Shown here one piece after another: positions 27,136 through 36,509 of a stretch of DNA of 64,000 bases. Below the pieces are notes generated by a model. It ran no database searches and had not been told where the DNA came from. It saw only the letters and a list, made by a program, of their open reading frames with translations. Location: positions 62,001-126,000 of the forward strand of contig JAFKLS010000019.1 in the NCBI GenBank assembly GCA_017304675.1, read 5' to 3'. Origin of the DNA: Sphingobacteriia bacterium (lineage in GTDB: Bacteria > Bacteroidota > Bacteroidia > Chitinophagales > Chitinophagaceae). Within the stretch, counting starts at the first letter, position 1. Every line of letters starts with the position of its first letter. Made by a program: the position numbers and the translations under genes.

Positions 27136-27471
27136 ATGTATACGATTAATATAAAGTTTGAACAAAAAGGAGTAGACCCCGTAACACTGCAAAATATTAA
27201 AGACGGCGATAGCCTTTTAGAAATCCTATTGGATCATGATATTGAATTACACCATAATTGCGGCGCTGTTTGTGCCTGCAGTACCTGTCATTTATATGTT
27301 GACAAAGGCATGGAGTTTTTAGAAGAATTGAACGATAAAGAGGAAGATTTTATAGACAGGGCTGTTAATCCACGCATTAATTCCCGTTTGGGTTGCCAAT
27401 GTGTGTTACAGCCGGGTAGCGGCGAGATCAGCGTAACCTTGCCTGATCAAACACAATTCCTCGGAGAATAA
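27136..27471 (+). CDS. 2Fe-2S ferredoxin (adrenodoxin type)
   Basis: A soluble [2Fe-2S] electron carrier of 111 residues. Cluster cysteines are C42, C48, C51 (CGAVCACSTC) and C87 (LGCQC), the spacing seen in ISC-type and adrenodoxin-like ferredoxins. ATG at 27136 is chosen because it lies just after a promoter box and starts the ubiquitin-like fold (MYTINIKF). No ISC genes are next to it. Phosphoglucomutase follows 56 bp downstream. Confidence 0.93.
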   Translation: MYTINIKFEQKGVDPVTLQNIKDGDSLLEILLDHDIELHHNCGAVCACSTCHLYVDKGMEFLEELNDKEEDFIDRAVNPRINSRLGCQCVLQPGSGEISVTLPDQTQFLGE

Positions 27472-27527
27472 TTTAAGTATATTGCTTAAGATCAACTTAT
27501 TCCTAACACCTTAAAAACCAAAATAAG

Positions 27528-29255
27528 ATGGCTGCCAATTATCTTGATACCGTTAACATTTGGCTCAACGGTAATTATGATGCTGCAACAAAAGAAGCGA
27601 TTCAACAATTACAAAAAGAAAATCCCACAGAGTTAGAAGAAAGTTTTTATAGAAGCCTTGAATTTGGTACAGGTGGATTACGTGGTATTATGGGTGTTGG
27701 TACCAACCGCATGAATAAATATACTGTTGGTATGGCCACACAAGGATTCGCTAATTATTTGAAGAAAAGTTTTCCGGCAGAAGATATTAAAGTGGCAATT
27801 GGCCACGATAGCCGAAACAATAGTCGCTTTTTTGCCGAAACAACCGCTAATGTATTTGCTGCAAATGGTATTAAAGTGTATTTGTTTGAAGCACTAAGGC
27901 CAACTCCTGAATTAAGTTTTGCCATTAGAACATTAGGTTGCCAGGGCGGCGTTGTATGTACGGCTTCTCACAACCCTAAAGAATACAACGGTTATAAAGC
28001 CTATTGGAATGATGGAGCACAACTGGTTCCTCCACACGATAAGAATGTAATTAAGGAGGTAGAAGCCATTCATAGTGTTGATGAAGTAAAATGGAGTGGA
28101 GGAGAGGCTAATATTGTTATTATGGGTAAAGACATGGATGATCAATACATTCAAATGGTAAAAGATTTGAGTGTTTATCCGGAAGTGATTGCCAAACAGC
28201 ACGATTTGAAAATTGTGTACACGCCCATTCATGGCTCTGGCATTATGTTGGTACCGCCTGTTTTAAAAGCATATGGTTTTACCAATGTTACTGTTGTAGA
28301 AGAACAGGCAACACCTGATGGTAATTTTCCAACGGTTGCTTATCCTAATCCCGAGGAAAGAGAAACCATGAGTATTGGTTTGAAGAAAGCAAAAGCATTG
28401 GATGCAGATATTTTATTGGGAACTGATCCTGATGCAGACCGTGTGGGTATTGGTGTTAAAAATCATAAAGGGGAGTGGGTATTGATGAACGGAAATCAAA
28501 CATTAATCCTTGCATTTGCCTATTTAATAGAAGCACGTAAAAAGAAAGGCATCGCCCAGCCAAATGATATTGCTGTTTCAACAATTGTTTCTACAGAAAT
28601 GGCAAGAGTGTTGAGTGAACAAAACAATGTAAAATATTATTCTGTTCTCACCGGGTTTAAATGGATTGCGTCTTTAATTGCAGCAAAAGAAAGCACAGAG
28701 AATTATATCATTGGTGGTGAAGAAAGTTTTGGATTGATGATTGGCGACAAAGTGCGTGATAAAGATTCAGTAAGTGCCGTTGCATTATTGTGCGAAATGG
28801 CAGCATACGAAAAAGCCAATGGCAGAAGCCTGTTTGATAAGTTGATTGAATTATATATTCAATACGGATTCTATTATGAAAACCTCATCAGCATTACCAA
28901 GAAAGGAATGAACGGACAAAAAGAAATTGCTGAAATGATGGAAGGGTATCGTTCAAATCCGCCCTCTACAATCAATGGCTCCAGAGTGGCTGAGTTGTTG
29001 GATTATGAATTAAGCGTAGGTAAAAATTTAATTACCGGTGAATCTTGGAAAATAGAATTGCCCAAGAGTAATGTATTGCAATTTGTACTGGAAGATGGCA
29101 GTAAAATATCTGCACGCCCCTCCGGTACAGAACCAAAAATTAAATTCTATTTCAGTGTAAAAACCGATTTGCAGAACAAAGAGGAGTTTGATGAGAAATA
29201 TACCTTACTGGAAGAAAAGATAAATGGAATTGTAGCCGATATGGGCTTGAGATAA
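27528..29255 (+). CDS. Phospho-sugar mutase (phosphoglucomutase/phosphomannomutase)
   Basis: Cytoplasmic alpha-D-phosphohexomutase of 575 residues, interconverting glucose-1-P and glucose-6-P or the mannose equivalents. The phosphoserine is S147 in TASHNPKEYNGYK. The metal loop is DPDADRVG. The sugar loop is GGEESFG, and the phosphate loop is RPSGTEPKIKFY. The length and motif order match the PgcA/PGM2-like group. A strong terminator follows. Confidence 0.95.
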   Translation: MAANYLDTVNIWLNGNYDAATKEAIQQLQKENPTELEESFYRSLEFGTGGLRGIMGVGTNRMNKYTVGMATQGFANYLKKSFPAEDIKVAIGHDSRNNSRFFAETTANVFAANGIKVYLFEALRPTPELSFAIRTLGCQGGVVCTASHNPKEYNGYKAYWNDGAQLVPPHDKNVIKEVEAIHSVDEVKWSGGEANIVIMGKDMDDQYIQMVKDLSVYPEVIAKQHDLKIVYTPIHGSGIMLVPPVLKAYGFTNVTVVEEQATPDGNFPTVAYPNPEERETMSIGLKKAKALDADILLGTDPDADRVGIGVKNHKGEWVLMNGNQTLILAFAYLIEARKKKGIAQPNDIAVSTIVSTEMARVLSEQNNVKYYSVLTGFKWIASLIAAKESTENYIIGGEESFGLMIGDKVRDKDSVSAVALLCEMAAYEKANGRSLFDKLIELYIQYGFYYENLISITKKGMNGQKEIAEMMEGYRSNPPSTINGSRVAELLDYELSVGKNLITGESWKIELPKSNVLQFVLEDGSKISARPSGTEPKIKFYFSVKTDLQNKEEFDEKYTLLEEKINGIVADMGLR

Positions 29256-29264
29256 TATAAAAGC

Positions 29265-29292
29265 AAAAAGCCCCGTATTCACGGGGCTTTTT
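29265..29292. terminator. Bidirectional terminator after phosphoglucomutase
   Basis: A 12 bp perfect stem AAAAAGCCCCGT / ACGGGGCTTTTT with an ATTC loop, between the convergent mutase and rfaE2 genes. T-runs lie on both outer sides. Confidence 0.92.
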
Positions 29293-29302
29293 GTTAATAT
29301 GT

Positions 29303-29800
29303 TTAAGAATAAGTTTTTCTGATGTGCTCAATAATGCCTGACGTAGAAAAACCTTCAATAATTTTATTAATCACCACCCGGCCTCCGTTGGCCAATACTT
29401 CTTTCGATCCTGCAATCTGTTCAACTGTATAATCTCCTCCTTTTACCAATACATCAGGTAATAAAGTTGCAATCAGTTGTTGCGGGGTATCTTCTTCAAA
29501 TACAATTACAGCATCTACAAGAACAATGCTTGCCAACAATAAACTACGGCTGTGCTCATTATTTATCGGTCTGTCGTCACCCTTTAATTTTTTTACACTT
29601 TTATCAGCATTTACACCCACAATTAAAAAGTCTGCTTCTTTTGCGGCCTGAGATAAAGAGTAAATATGACCTTCATGCACAATATCAAAACAACCGTTGG
29701 TGAAGGCAATTGTTTTACCAATCATTTTTAAGCCATTTACAAGATGCGCAAGCTTATCTAAAGTATAAATCTTATTATTAATTGCATTAATGTTTTTCAT
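29303..29800 (-). CDS. rfaE2: D-glycero-beta-D-manno-heptose 1-phosphate adenylyltransferase
   Basis: This nucleotidyltransferase activates heptose-1-phosphate to ADP-heptose for lipopolysaccharide core or other glycans. The protein is 165 residues with the HIGH-type motif TNGCFDIVHEGHI and KGGDYTVEQIAGSKEV. It corresponds to the C-terminal half of fused HldE, and the kinase half is not nearby. The ATG at 29800 (MKNINAINNK) overlaps the flippase stop by 14 bp, indicating translational coupling. A longer start at 29836 is less likely. Confidence 0.93.
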   Translation of the reverse strand: MKNINAINNKIYTLDKLAHLVNGLKMIGKTIAFTNGCFDIVHEGHIYSLSQAAKEADFLIVGVNADKSVKKLKGDDRPINNEHSRSLLLASIVLVDAVIVFEEDTPQQLIATLLPDVLVKGGDYTVEQIAGSKEVLANGGRVVINKIIEGFSTSGIIEHIRKTYS

Positions 29801-30803
29801 GGGCAATTGTTTTATTATAAACCGGTAATAAACCAAGACAAATAAAGCCTACTCCTAAAACAATAATAGTTTGTGCAAACCATTGTAATGTGCCATTGGC
29901 AATACCTAATGCATAATCTACTCCGTTTTCTTCAAGCACTTTGGCTATTAAATAAGCATAGGCGCCTATACCACCCGGCGTAACAATCATGCCAATGCTG
30001 CCAAATGCCAAACAACTAACCGCCTCTTTAAAACCAAGGCCGGTGCCATTTGTAGCATAAAGGCCTATCCAGGTTCCTCCGATATAAAAAAGCCAGATTA
30101 AAACAGAATAGACTATAAATGTTTTTTTATGCTGCAGTTTGGAGGCGCTGATTAAACCTTCCCAGATACCAAGAATAATCTTTTTCACTTTTAAAAAAAC
30201 GGGCTTCCATTTTTTAGAGAGAAACAGCCATAAAAGAACGGCAAACACAACTATGGCAATGATTATTAATACAATGGTTTTAACAGGCGAATGCTCCTTT
30301 GCCTGTGCCATAGCCTGTGCATGTGTAAGCGTTTTTACGTTTTGGTAACTGTTCATTACCACATCAAACTGAAATATCAATGCCATGATGAAGATAATAC
30401 CCAGGCATAAAACATCAAATGCTCTTTCTGCTACAATAGTGCCTACAATTTTTTCTGCGGGTACTTTTTCGTATCGTGCAAGGATGGTGCATTTTAAAAC
30501 TTCTCCCAACCTGGGAACAGCAAGGTTGGCCAAATAACCTATCATTACAGCAAAGAAAGTATTGGGCAAAGAAGGCATATAACCCATTGGCTCCATTAAC
30601 AACCTCCATCTTAATGCTCTCACCACATGGCTTCCTGCCAGTATTAAAAATACGGGAACAATCATCCAGTAATGGGCAGAACGCAGTGCTTCTTTAAACT
30701 TTCCATATTCTTCATCCGGTATCTGGTGCAGGCTCCACCAGATCAGGAATATGCCCAGGCCTAAAAAGAAAACATATTTTAAAATGGTGTTTAACTTTTT
30801 CAT
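29787..30803 (-). CDS. Flippase-like membrane protein (lysylphosphatidylglycerol synthase TM family)
   Basis: A 338-residue integral membrane protein with about eight helices and the LPG_synthase_TM/UPF0104 pattern (LAGSHVVRALRWRLLMEPMG, NLAVPRLGEVLKCTILARYE, CLAFGSIGMIVTPGGIGAY). Related proteins flip lipids or polyprenyl-linked sugars, and the exact substrate here is unknown. Gene order panC-panD-this-rfaE2 on one strand suggests co-transcription, with rfaE2 hinting at a glycan role. Confidence 0.85.
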   Translation of the reverse strand: MKKLNTILKYVFFLGLGIFLIWWSLHQIPDEEYGKFKEALRSAHYWMIVPVFLILAGSHVVRALRWRLLMEPMGYMPSLPNTFFAVMIGYLANLAVPRLGEVLKCTILARYEKVPAEKIVGTIVAERAFDVLCLGIIFIMALIFQFDVVMNSYQNVKTLTHAQAMAQAKEHSPVKTIVLIIIAIVVFAVLLWLFLSKKWKPVFLKVKKIILGIWEGLISASKLQHKKTFIVYSVLIWLFYIGGTWIGLYATNGTGLGFKEAVSCLAFGSIGMIVTPGGIGAYAYLIAKVLEENGVDYALGIANGTLQWFAQTIIVLGVGFICLGLLPVYNKTIAHEKH

Positions 30804-30821
30804 ATCAAGTTGCCAGGCAAT

Positions 30822-31172
30822 TTACTTAACTAATTTATTAGCTGTATCAGGGAAAACAACAGATGGTTTAAATTGTTTTGCTTCTTCAAAATCCATGCTG
30901 GCATAAGACATGATGATGATCAGGTCGCCTGCAGCTGCTTTTCTGGCAGCAGCTCCGTTTAAGCAAATTACGCCACTGCCTCTTTTACCTTTAATAACAT
31001 ATGTTTCTAATCTTTCTCCGTTATTAATATTTACAACATGAATCTTTTCATTTTCAATCAGGTTGGCGGCATCCATCAGGTCTTCATCAATAGTAAGGCT
31101 GCCCACATAATTTAAATTGGCTTCCGTAATAGTGGCTCTGTGAATCTTAGACTTTAGTACTTCAATAATCAT
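30822..31172 (-). CDS. panD: Aspartate 1-decarboxylase
   Basis: PanD makes beta-alanine from aspartate for pantothenate synthesis. The 116-residue proenzyme cleaves itself between Gly and Ser at [16 protein letters not shown] to create the pyruvoyl cofactor. [19 protein letters not shown] and [19 protein letters not shown] are conserved. It lies 39 bp downstream of panC on the same strand. Confidence 0.97.
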   Translation of the reverse strand: MIIEVLKSKIHRATITEANLNYVGSLTIDEDLMDAANLIENEKIHVVNINNGERLETYVIKGKRGSGVICLNGAAARKAAAGDLIIIMSYASMDFEEAKQFKPSVVFPDTANKLVK

Positions 31173-31211
31173 AGCGGCTGCAAAGTTAAGGCAGTGCTTA
31201 TTACAGAATGG

Positions 31212-32060
31212 TTAAACTTCCGTATTCAGTAAAAGGTTATCAATTAACCTTACACCATTTATAAATGCTGCAATTAAGGCCACGTATTTTTTTTGCGGAT
31301 TGAAGTGTAATTCCTCTCTAAGGTTTTCTGCATTTGCTATAACAACATAATCTATTTTATCAAAACCCGATTGTAAAAGGCTTTTTACAATCGTTTCTTC
31401 CAGGCTTGCAAAAGCTGTATGTTGTATATGGTTTTGTATTTGTTGAAGCGAGTTAAATATGGCAACGGCTTTTTGCCTGGCATCTTTGCTTAACCGCATG
31501 TTGCGGCTGCTCATGGCAAGGCCTGATGGCTCTCTTAATGTTGTACATATTACTAGTTCAATAGAGCCGGAGAAATGATCCTGTATTAGTTTTTTTATCA
31601 CCATACATTGTTGATAATCCTTCTGGCCCAGGTACAATTTACCTGGCTGCACTATTTGCAACAATTTATCAACTATTCTGCAAACGCCCTGAAAATGCCC
31701 CGGCCTGTATTTCCCTTCCAGAACCTGTTCAAGGTAATTTAGTTCGTATACTTTAACCGGTTCATGTGCAGGATACATTTCTTCAGCATCCGGTAAAAAA
31801 AGAATATCGCAATCAGCTTTATTCAATAACAATATATCTTGTTCTGTTGTACGGGGATATTTTTCAAAATCTGCTTTGTCATTAAACTGTGTAGGGTTAA
31901 CAAAAATGCTGCAAACAGTTATCGCATTATCCTGTTTGCTTTTTTCTATAAGTGAAAGATGCCCTTCATGTAAAGCGCCCATGGTAGGCACAAAACCTAC
32001 TGAAGCATTTTTCTTAAATAACAGGTCTGCCAGTTTCTTCTTCTTGGTACAGATAATCAT
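31212..32060 (-). CDS. panC: Pantothenate synthetase
   Basis: PanC condenses pantoate with beta-alanine using ATP. The 282-residue protein has the nucleotidyltransferase motif FVPTMGALHEGHLSLI, and YLGQKDYQQCMVIKK and SSRNMRLS further on. It begins the operon panC-panD-flippase-rfaE2. panB, which provides the first dedicated step, is about 31 kb away at 62767. Confidence 0.97.
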   Translation of the reverse strand: MIICTKKKKLADLLFKKNASVGFVPTMGALHEGHLSLIEKSKQDNAITVCSIFVNPTQFNDKADFEKYPRTTEQDILLLNKADCDILFLPDAEEMYPAHEPVKVYELNYLEQVLEGKYRPGHFQGVCRIVDKLLQIVQPGKLYLGQKDYQQCMVIKKLIQDHFSGSIELVICTTLREPSGLAMSSRNMRLSKDARQKAVAIFNSLQQIQNHIQHTAFASLEETIVKSLLQSGFDKIDYVVIANAENLREELHFNPQKKYVALIAAFINGVRLIDNLLLNTEV

Positions 32061-32110
32061 AAAAAATCTTAAGTAAATATGTTAAAATGCCGATTTCTGC
32101 TGTATTTTCT

Positions 32111-32118
32111 TACCTTTG
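32111..32118 (+). promoter_or_regulatory. Bacteroidetes-type -7 box for the half glycogen synthase gene
   Basis: TACCTTTG matches TAnnTTTG, 38 bp before the ATG at 32157, in the gap divergent to panC. Confidence 0.42.
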
Positions 32119-32156
32119 CCACTCTTTTGTTCAATTTGCTATAAGAATTAATACTG

Positions 32157-32969
32157 ATGTCAAAGAAAAGAATTTTATTTATTGCTACTGAAATGTCGCC
32201 TTATTTAGAGTTGACAGAATTTGCAGAGTTGGTGAATAAATTAGCAATAAAAAGTAATGATAGCGGTCTGGAGGTAAGATGTATCATGCCAAGGTTTGGT
32301 GTGATTAATGAACGCAGACACAGGCTGCATGAAGTAGTTCGGTTATCGGGCATCAATGTATCGGTAGACAATGACGATTATCCTTTGCAGATAAAAGTAG
32401 CTTCTTTACCCAATGCAAGGTTACAGGTATATTTTTTAGAGAATGAAGACTTCTTTAAAAGGAAACATATTTTTCATGATGAAAATGAAAAATGGTTTGA
32501 TGATAACGGACTAAGAACCATCTTCTTTGCAAAAGGTGCATTGGAAACTGTAAAAAAATTCGGATGGCCTCCTGATATCATTCATTGCAGTGGTTGGATG
32601 ACAGGCCTGATTCCTACTTACATAAAAACCGCATACAAAAGAGAGCCGGTTTTTTCTCATAGTAAAGTTGTATTCACTATAGGGCAAAATACATTCAAAG
32701 AGAAGCTTGGAGCAGATTTTACAAAAAAAGCATTGATCAATACGAATATTACCCCCAAAGATCTTGAGGTATATAAAGATGCTACCAACACTGCCTTATT
32801 CAGGGGTGGGGCTACCAATGCAGACGCCATTACTTTTGGTGCTGAAAAAATTGAAAAGAAACTGGTAGAGGAATTCTCTAAAGTAAGAGGTAAAAAAGTA
32901 CTTCCTTTCAGCGGATGGGATACCGATTTAAGCGAATACATTGAATTGTATGAGGCTTTGTCAAAATAA
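32157..32969 (+). CDS. Half-length glycogen/starch synthase-like protein (catalytic N-domain, degenerate)
   Basis: The 270 residues resemble the N-terminal GT5 domain of glycogen synthase (KRILFIATEMSPY at the start, GLEVRCIMPRFG, DIIHCSGWMTGLIP). The normal enzyme has about 480 residues, so the C-terminal GT-B half with the ADP-glucose site is absent. The KTGGL substrate motif expected after the first strand reads ELTEF, and the HCHDW His is replaced by Ser. It therefore looks non-catalytic. It is divergent from panC. Similar short proteins occur in Bacteroidota, but the function is unknown. Confidence 0.8.
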   Translation: MSKKRILFIATEMSPYLELTEFAELVNKLAIKSNDSGLEVRCIMPRFGVINERRHRLHEVVRLSGINVSVDNDDYPLQIKVASLPNARLQVYFLENEDFFKRKHIFHDENEKWFDDNGLRTIFFAKGALETVKKFGWPPDIIHCSGWMTGLIPTYIKTAYKREPVFSHSKVVFTIGQNTFKEKLGADFTKKALINTNITPKDLEVYKDATNTALFRGGATNADAITFGAEKIEKKLVEEFSKVRGKKVLPFSGWDTDLSEYIELYEALSK

Positions 32970-33025
32970 ATCCACATTTCTACTGAATTGGTAGACTAAT
33001 TTATTTTTCTATTCTCCATAACAAC

Positions 33026-33033
33026 TATATTTG
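33026..33033 (+). promoter_or_regulatory. Bacteroidetes-type -7 box for metK
   Basis: TATATTTG matches TAnnTTTG, 26 bp before the metK ATG at 33060. Confidence 0.42.
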
Positions 33034-33059
33034 CTACCATTAAATTTAAAAACATAAAC

Positions 33060-34313
33060 ATGCCTTATTTATTTACTTCTGAAAGTGTTTCTGAAGGACA
33101 TCCGGATAAAGTAGCGGATCAGATTTCAGATGCGTTGATCGACAATTTTCTTGCCTTCGATCCGCAATCGAAAGTGGCTTGCGAAACACTTGTAACTACA
33201 GGACAGGTTGTTCTTGCTGGTGAAGTTAAAAGCAAAGCTTATTTAGATGTTCAGGAAATTGCACGCGGTGTGATCCGTAAAATCGGTTATACCAAGAGCG
33301 AATATATGTTTGAAGCCAATAGCTGTGGTATCTTATCAGCCATTCACGAACAATCTTCTGATATCAACCAGGGAGTTGATAAGAAGAAGAAAGAAGAGCA
33401 GGGGGCAGGCGATCAGGGAATGATGTTTGGTTATGCTTCCAACGAAACAGACGATTATATGCCGTTGGCTTTAGATCTTGCACACAAGATTTTAATTGAA
33501 CTGGCTGCGTTGAGAAGAGAGAATAAACAAATTAAATACCTGAGGCCGGATGCAAAAAGCCAGGTTACGTTGGAATACGATGATAATAATAAACCTGTAA
33601 GAATAGATGCTATTGTTGTATCAACTCAGCACGATGACTTTGATACAGAAGCCAAAATGCAGGCAAAGATTAAAAAAGATATTATTGAAATTTTAATTCC
33701 CCGTGTAAAAGCGAAGTATAAAAAATATGCCAAGCTTTTTAACAACAATATTAAATACCATATTAACCCAACCGGTAAATTCGTGATCGGTGGACCGCAT
33801 GGTGATACCGGTTTAACCGGCCGTAAAATCATAGTAGATACTTACGGTGGTAAAGGTGCTCATGGTGGTGGTGCTTTTAGCGGAAAAGATCCAAGTAAGG
33901 TTGATAGAAGCGCTGCTTATGCCACTCGCCATATTGCTAAAAACCTTGTAGCTGCCGGTGTTGCAGATGAGGTACTGGTGCAGGTTTCTTATGCTATTGG
34001 TGTTGCTCAGCCAACATCTATCAATGTAAATACTTTTGGCACTGCTAAAGTTGACCTGACAGATGGTGAAATAGGAAAGATTGTAGAAAGTGTTTTCGAT
34101 ATGCGCCCGTATTTTATTGAGCAACGTTTAAAATTGCGCAACCCTATTTACAGCGAAACTGCAGCCTATGGCCATATGGGGCGTAAGTCTGAAGTTGTTG
34201 AAAAAACATTTACTTCTCCTGATGGTAAAGTGAAAAAGGTAAAAGTGGAGTTGTTTACATGGGAAAAATTAGACCATGTAACGAAAGTGAAAAAAGCTTT
34301 CGGTATAAAATAA
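33060..34313 (+). CDS. metK: S-adenosylmethionine synthetase
   Basis: MetK makes SAM from methionine and ATP. The 417-residue protein has [51 protein letters not shown] (read as [14 protein letters not shown] and IIVDTYGG) and [19 protein letters not shown]. It is slightly longer than E. coli MetK (384), which is usual in this phylum. Its own promoter and terminator show it is monocistronic. Confidence 0.98.
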   Translation: MPYLFTSESVSEGHPDKVADQISDALIDNFLAFDPQSKVACETLVTTGQVVLAGEVKSKAYLDVQEIARGVIRKIGYTKSEYMFEANSCGILSAIHEQSSDINQGVDKKKKEEQGAGDQGMMFGYASNETDDYMPLALDLAHKILIELAALRRENKQIKYLRPDAKSQVTLEYDDNNKPVRIDAIVVSTQHDDFDTEAKMQAKIKKDIIEILIPRVKAKYKKYAKLFNNNIKYHINPTGKFVIGGPHGDTGLTGRKIIVDTYGGKGAHGGGAFSGKDPSKVDRSAAYATRHIAKNLVAAGVADEVLVQVSYAIGVAQPTSINVNTFGTAKVDLTDGEIGKIVESVFDMRPYFIEQRLKLRNPIYSETAAYGHMGRKSEVVEKTFTSPDGKVKKVKVELFTWEKLDHVTKVKKAFGIK

Positions 34314-34334
34314 AAGAAGAGAGAATGATTTTAT

Positions 34335-34363
34335 AAAGGGATTGAATTTTCAATCCCTTTTTT
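34335..34363 (+). terminator. Terminator after metK
   Basis: The stem AAAGGGATTGAA / TTCAATCCCTTT (34335-34346 and 34349-34360) with a very short loop is followed by TTTGTTG. Pairing of the inner AA/TT is probably open, leaving a 10 bp stem. Confidence 0.85.
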
Positions 34364-34401
34364 GTTGTTTCTTTAATAATTTTCCAATCCAAATATTATT
34401 T

Positions 34402-35214
34402 ATGAGACAAACAAAACCCTTATCATTTCTTGCCTTATGTTTACTGGCGGCCTGCGCCCCCAAGCCTTATGCCGATACCAACAAAAGCTACAAAACACAA
34501 TCACGTCAGTTTAGTAAAGAGCTGTTGGCACAACCTGTTGTTGATGTAAATGATACAATTAAACAACCTGCTTATTTTGTTGGTACCACCAATTTCAATA
34601 TGCGTAAACCGAGTTATGTAATCATTCACCATACAGCGCAGAACAGTTGTGAACAAACTTTAAAAACATTTACCACACCGGCTTCTAAAGTAAGCGCTCA
34701 CTATGTTATTTGTAAAGATGGAACCGTTCATCACATGTTAAACGATTACATGCGTGCATGGCATGCCGGCAATAGCCGATGGGGTAATCAATTAGATGTG
34801 AACTCTGCTTCAATTGGCATAGAACTGGATAATAACGGGTTTGAATCCTTTGATAGTTTACAGATAAACAGCCTGCTTAGCCTACTTACAAAACTTAAAA
34901 AAGAATATGGCATTCCTACAGCCAATTTCATTGGCCATGGAGATATTGCCCCAACGAGAAAAAATGATCCTAACTGGCGTTTTCCCTGGAAACTACTGGC
35001 CAATAAAGGTTTTGGCCTGTGGTATGATGAAGTAAGAGATACGCTTCCGGCAAACTTCAATCATATTACAGCTTTGCGAATTATGGGATACGATGTAAAA
35101 GACACCAGCGCAGCCATTCAGGCATTTAAACGTCATTTTATGCAAGATAGCACCAGGCAAATAACCGATGCTGATAAAAACGTATTGAATAATTTGTACA
35201 GGAAGTATTTTTAA
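34402..35214 (+). CDS. N-acetylmuramoyl-L-alanine amidase lipoprotein
   Basis: This zinc amidase of the Amidase_2 (AmpD-like) family cleaves peptidoglycan stem peptides. From the ATG at 34402 (MRQTKPLSFL) the signal ends in a lipobox LLAAC (C18), so it is a lipoprotein of 270 residues. Likely zinc ligands are in VIIHHTAQ, WHAGN and GHGDIAPTRKNDP. The longer frame from 34342 starts inside the metK terminator and is rejected. A weak 6 bp hairpin plus T-rich tract at 35232-35256 may terminate it. Confidence 0.92.
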   Translation: MRQTKPLSFLALCLLAACAPKPYADTNKSYKTQSRQFSKELLAQPVVDVNDTIKQPAYFVGTTNFNMRKPSYVIIHHTAQNSCEQTLKTFTTPASKVSAHYVICKDGTVHHMLNDYMRAWHAGNSRWGNQLDVNSASIGIELDNNGFESFDSLQINSLLSLLTKLKKEYGIPTANFIGHGDIAPTRKNDPNWRFPWKLLANKGFGLWYDEVRDTLPANFNHITALRIMGYDVKDTSAAIQAFKRHFMQDSTRQITDADKNVLNNLYRKYF

Positions 35215-35264
35215 AATGGTTCGCAAAATAACTAACAACTGTTAGGTTTTATTATTTCTATCCC

Positions 35265-35272
35265 TATTTTTG
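35265..35272 (+). promoter_or_regulatory. Bacteroidetes-type -7 box for the acyl-CoA dehydrogenase gene
   Basis: TATTTTTG matches TAnnTTTG, 17 bp before the ATG at 35290, implying a very short leader. Confidence 0.4.
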
Positions 35273-35289
35273 CTGGACAAAATTTTACC

Positions 35290-36444
35290 ATGCATTTTCA
35301 ATTAACAGAAGAACATTTAATGATTCAGAAAGCGGCAAGAGATTTTGCTGTGAATGAGTGTTTGCCGGGCGTGATAGAAAGAGATGAACATCAGAAATTT
35401 CCTAAAGAACAGGTAATGAAATTGGCTGAACTGGGTTTTATGGGAATGATGGTGAACCCGGAATACGGCGGCAGCGGATTAGATACTGTGAGTTATGTAT
35501 TGGCAATGGAAGAAATAAGTAAGATTGATGCCAGCACCAGCGTATGCATGAGTGTGAACAATAGTTTGGTTTGTTATGGTTTGGAAGCATTTGGAACAGA
35601 AGCACAAAAAAGAAAATATTTAACCCCTTTGGCACAAGGAATGAAAGATGGCGAATTGTACATAGGTGCTTTTTTGTTAAGCGAACCGGAAGCAGGAAGT
35701 GATGCAACATCGCAAAGAACCATAGCAGAAGACAAGGGAGATCATTATTTACTGAGTGGAACGAAAAACTGGATAACCAACGGATCTTCTGCAAGTGTTT
35801 ATTTGGTAATTGCACAAACACATCCTGAAAAAGGCCCTAAAGGGATTAATGTTCTTATTGTTGATAAGAATTCACCCGGCGTTACTGTTGCAGCCAAAGA
35901 AAACAAGTTAGGAATTAGAGGGAGCGATACACATTCTATTTTATTTACAGATGTTAAAGTGCCGAAAGAAAATAGAATAGGCGACGATGGGTTTGGATTT
36001 ACATTTGCCATGAAAACCCTTGCCGGTGGCAGAATAGGGATTGCTTCACAGGCATTGGGTATTGCCAGCGGCGCTTATGAGCTGTCTTTACAGTATTCAA
36101 AACAACGCAAAGCGTTTGGTAAAGAAATAGCACAGCACCAGGCCATTCAGTTTAAGCTGGCTGATATGGCTACAAAAATTGAAGCTGCCCGTTTATTGTG
36201 TTTAAAAGCTGCATGGCAAAAAGACTGCAAAATGAATTATGATCTTTCTTCTTCCATGGCCAAAGTGTTTGCAAGCGAAACAGCTATGTGGACAACTACC
36301 GAAGCCGTTCAAATACATGGTGGCTACGGCTTTGTTAAAGAATATCATGTAGAGCGTTTAATGCGTGATGCAAAAATTACCCAGATATATGAGGGCACCA
36401 GCGAAGTACAAAGAATTGTGATCAGCAGAAATATTCTTAAATAA
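35290..36444 (+). CDS. Acyl-CoA dehydrogenase (short-chain type)
   Basis: This FAD enzyme introduces the alpha,beta double bond in acyl-CoAs. The 384-residue protein has LSEPEAGSDATSQ, ENKLGIRGSDTH and YEGTSEVQRIVISRNIL. The catalytic base is E368 in IYEGTSE, the same position as in butyryl-CoA dehydrogenases, so a short-chain substrate is likely. It is monocistronic with its own terminator. Confidence 0.95.
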   Translation: MHFQLTEEHLMIQKAARDFAVNECLPGVIERDEHQKFPKEQVMKLAELGFMGMMVNPEYGGSGLDTVSYVLAMEEISKIDASTSVCMSVNNSLVCYGLEAFGTEAQKRKYLTPLAQGMKDGELYIGAFLLSEPEAGSDATSQRTIAEDKGDHYLLSGTKNWITNGSSASVYLVIAQTHPEKGPKGINVLIVDKNSPGVTVAAKENKLGIRGSDTHSILFTDVKVPKENRIGDDGFGFTFAMKTLAGGRIGIASQALGIASGAYELSLQYSKQRKAFGKEIAQHQAIQFKLADMATKIEAARLLCLKAAWQKDCKMNYDLSSSMAKVFASETAMWTTTEAVQIHGGYGFVKEYHVERLMRDAKITQIYEGTSEVQRIVISRNILK

Positions 36445-36461
36445 GTGTTCATCGTATTAGC

Positions 36462-36501
36462 AAATGTGCAAATGAAGTAATTTCGTTTGCACATTTTTTA
36501 T
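36462..36501 (+). terminator. Terminator after acyl-CoA dehydrogenase
   Basis: A 15 bp stem AAATGTGCAAATGAA / TTCGTTTGCACATTT (one wobble pair) with a short loop is followed by TTTT. It ends only about 10 bp before the yggS start. Confidence 0.8.
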
Positions 36502-36509
36502 TGAATAGT

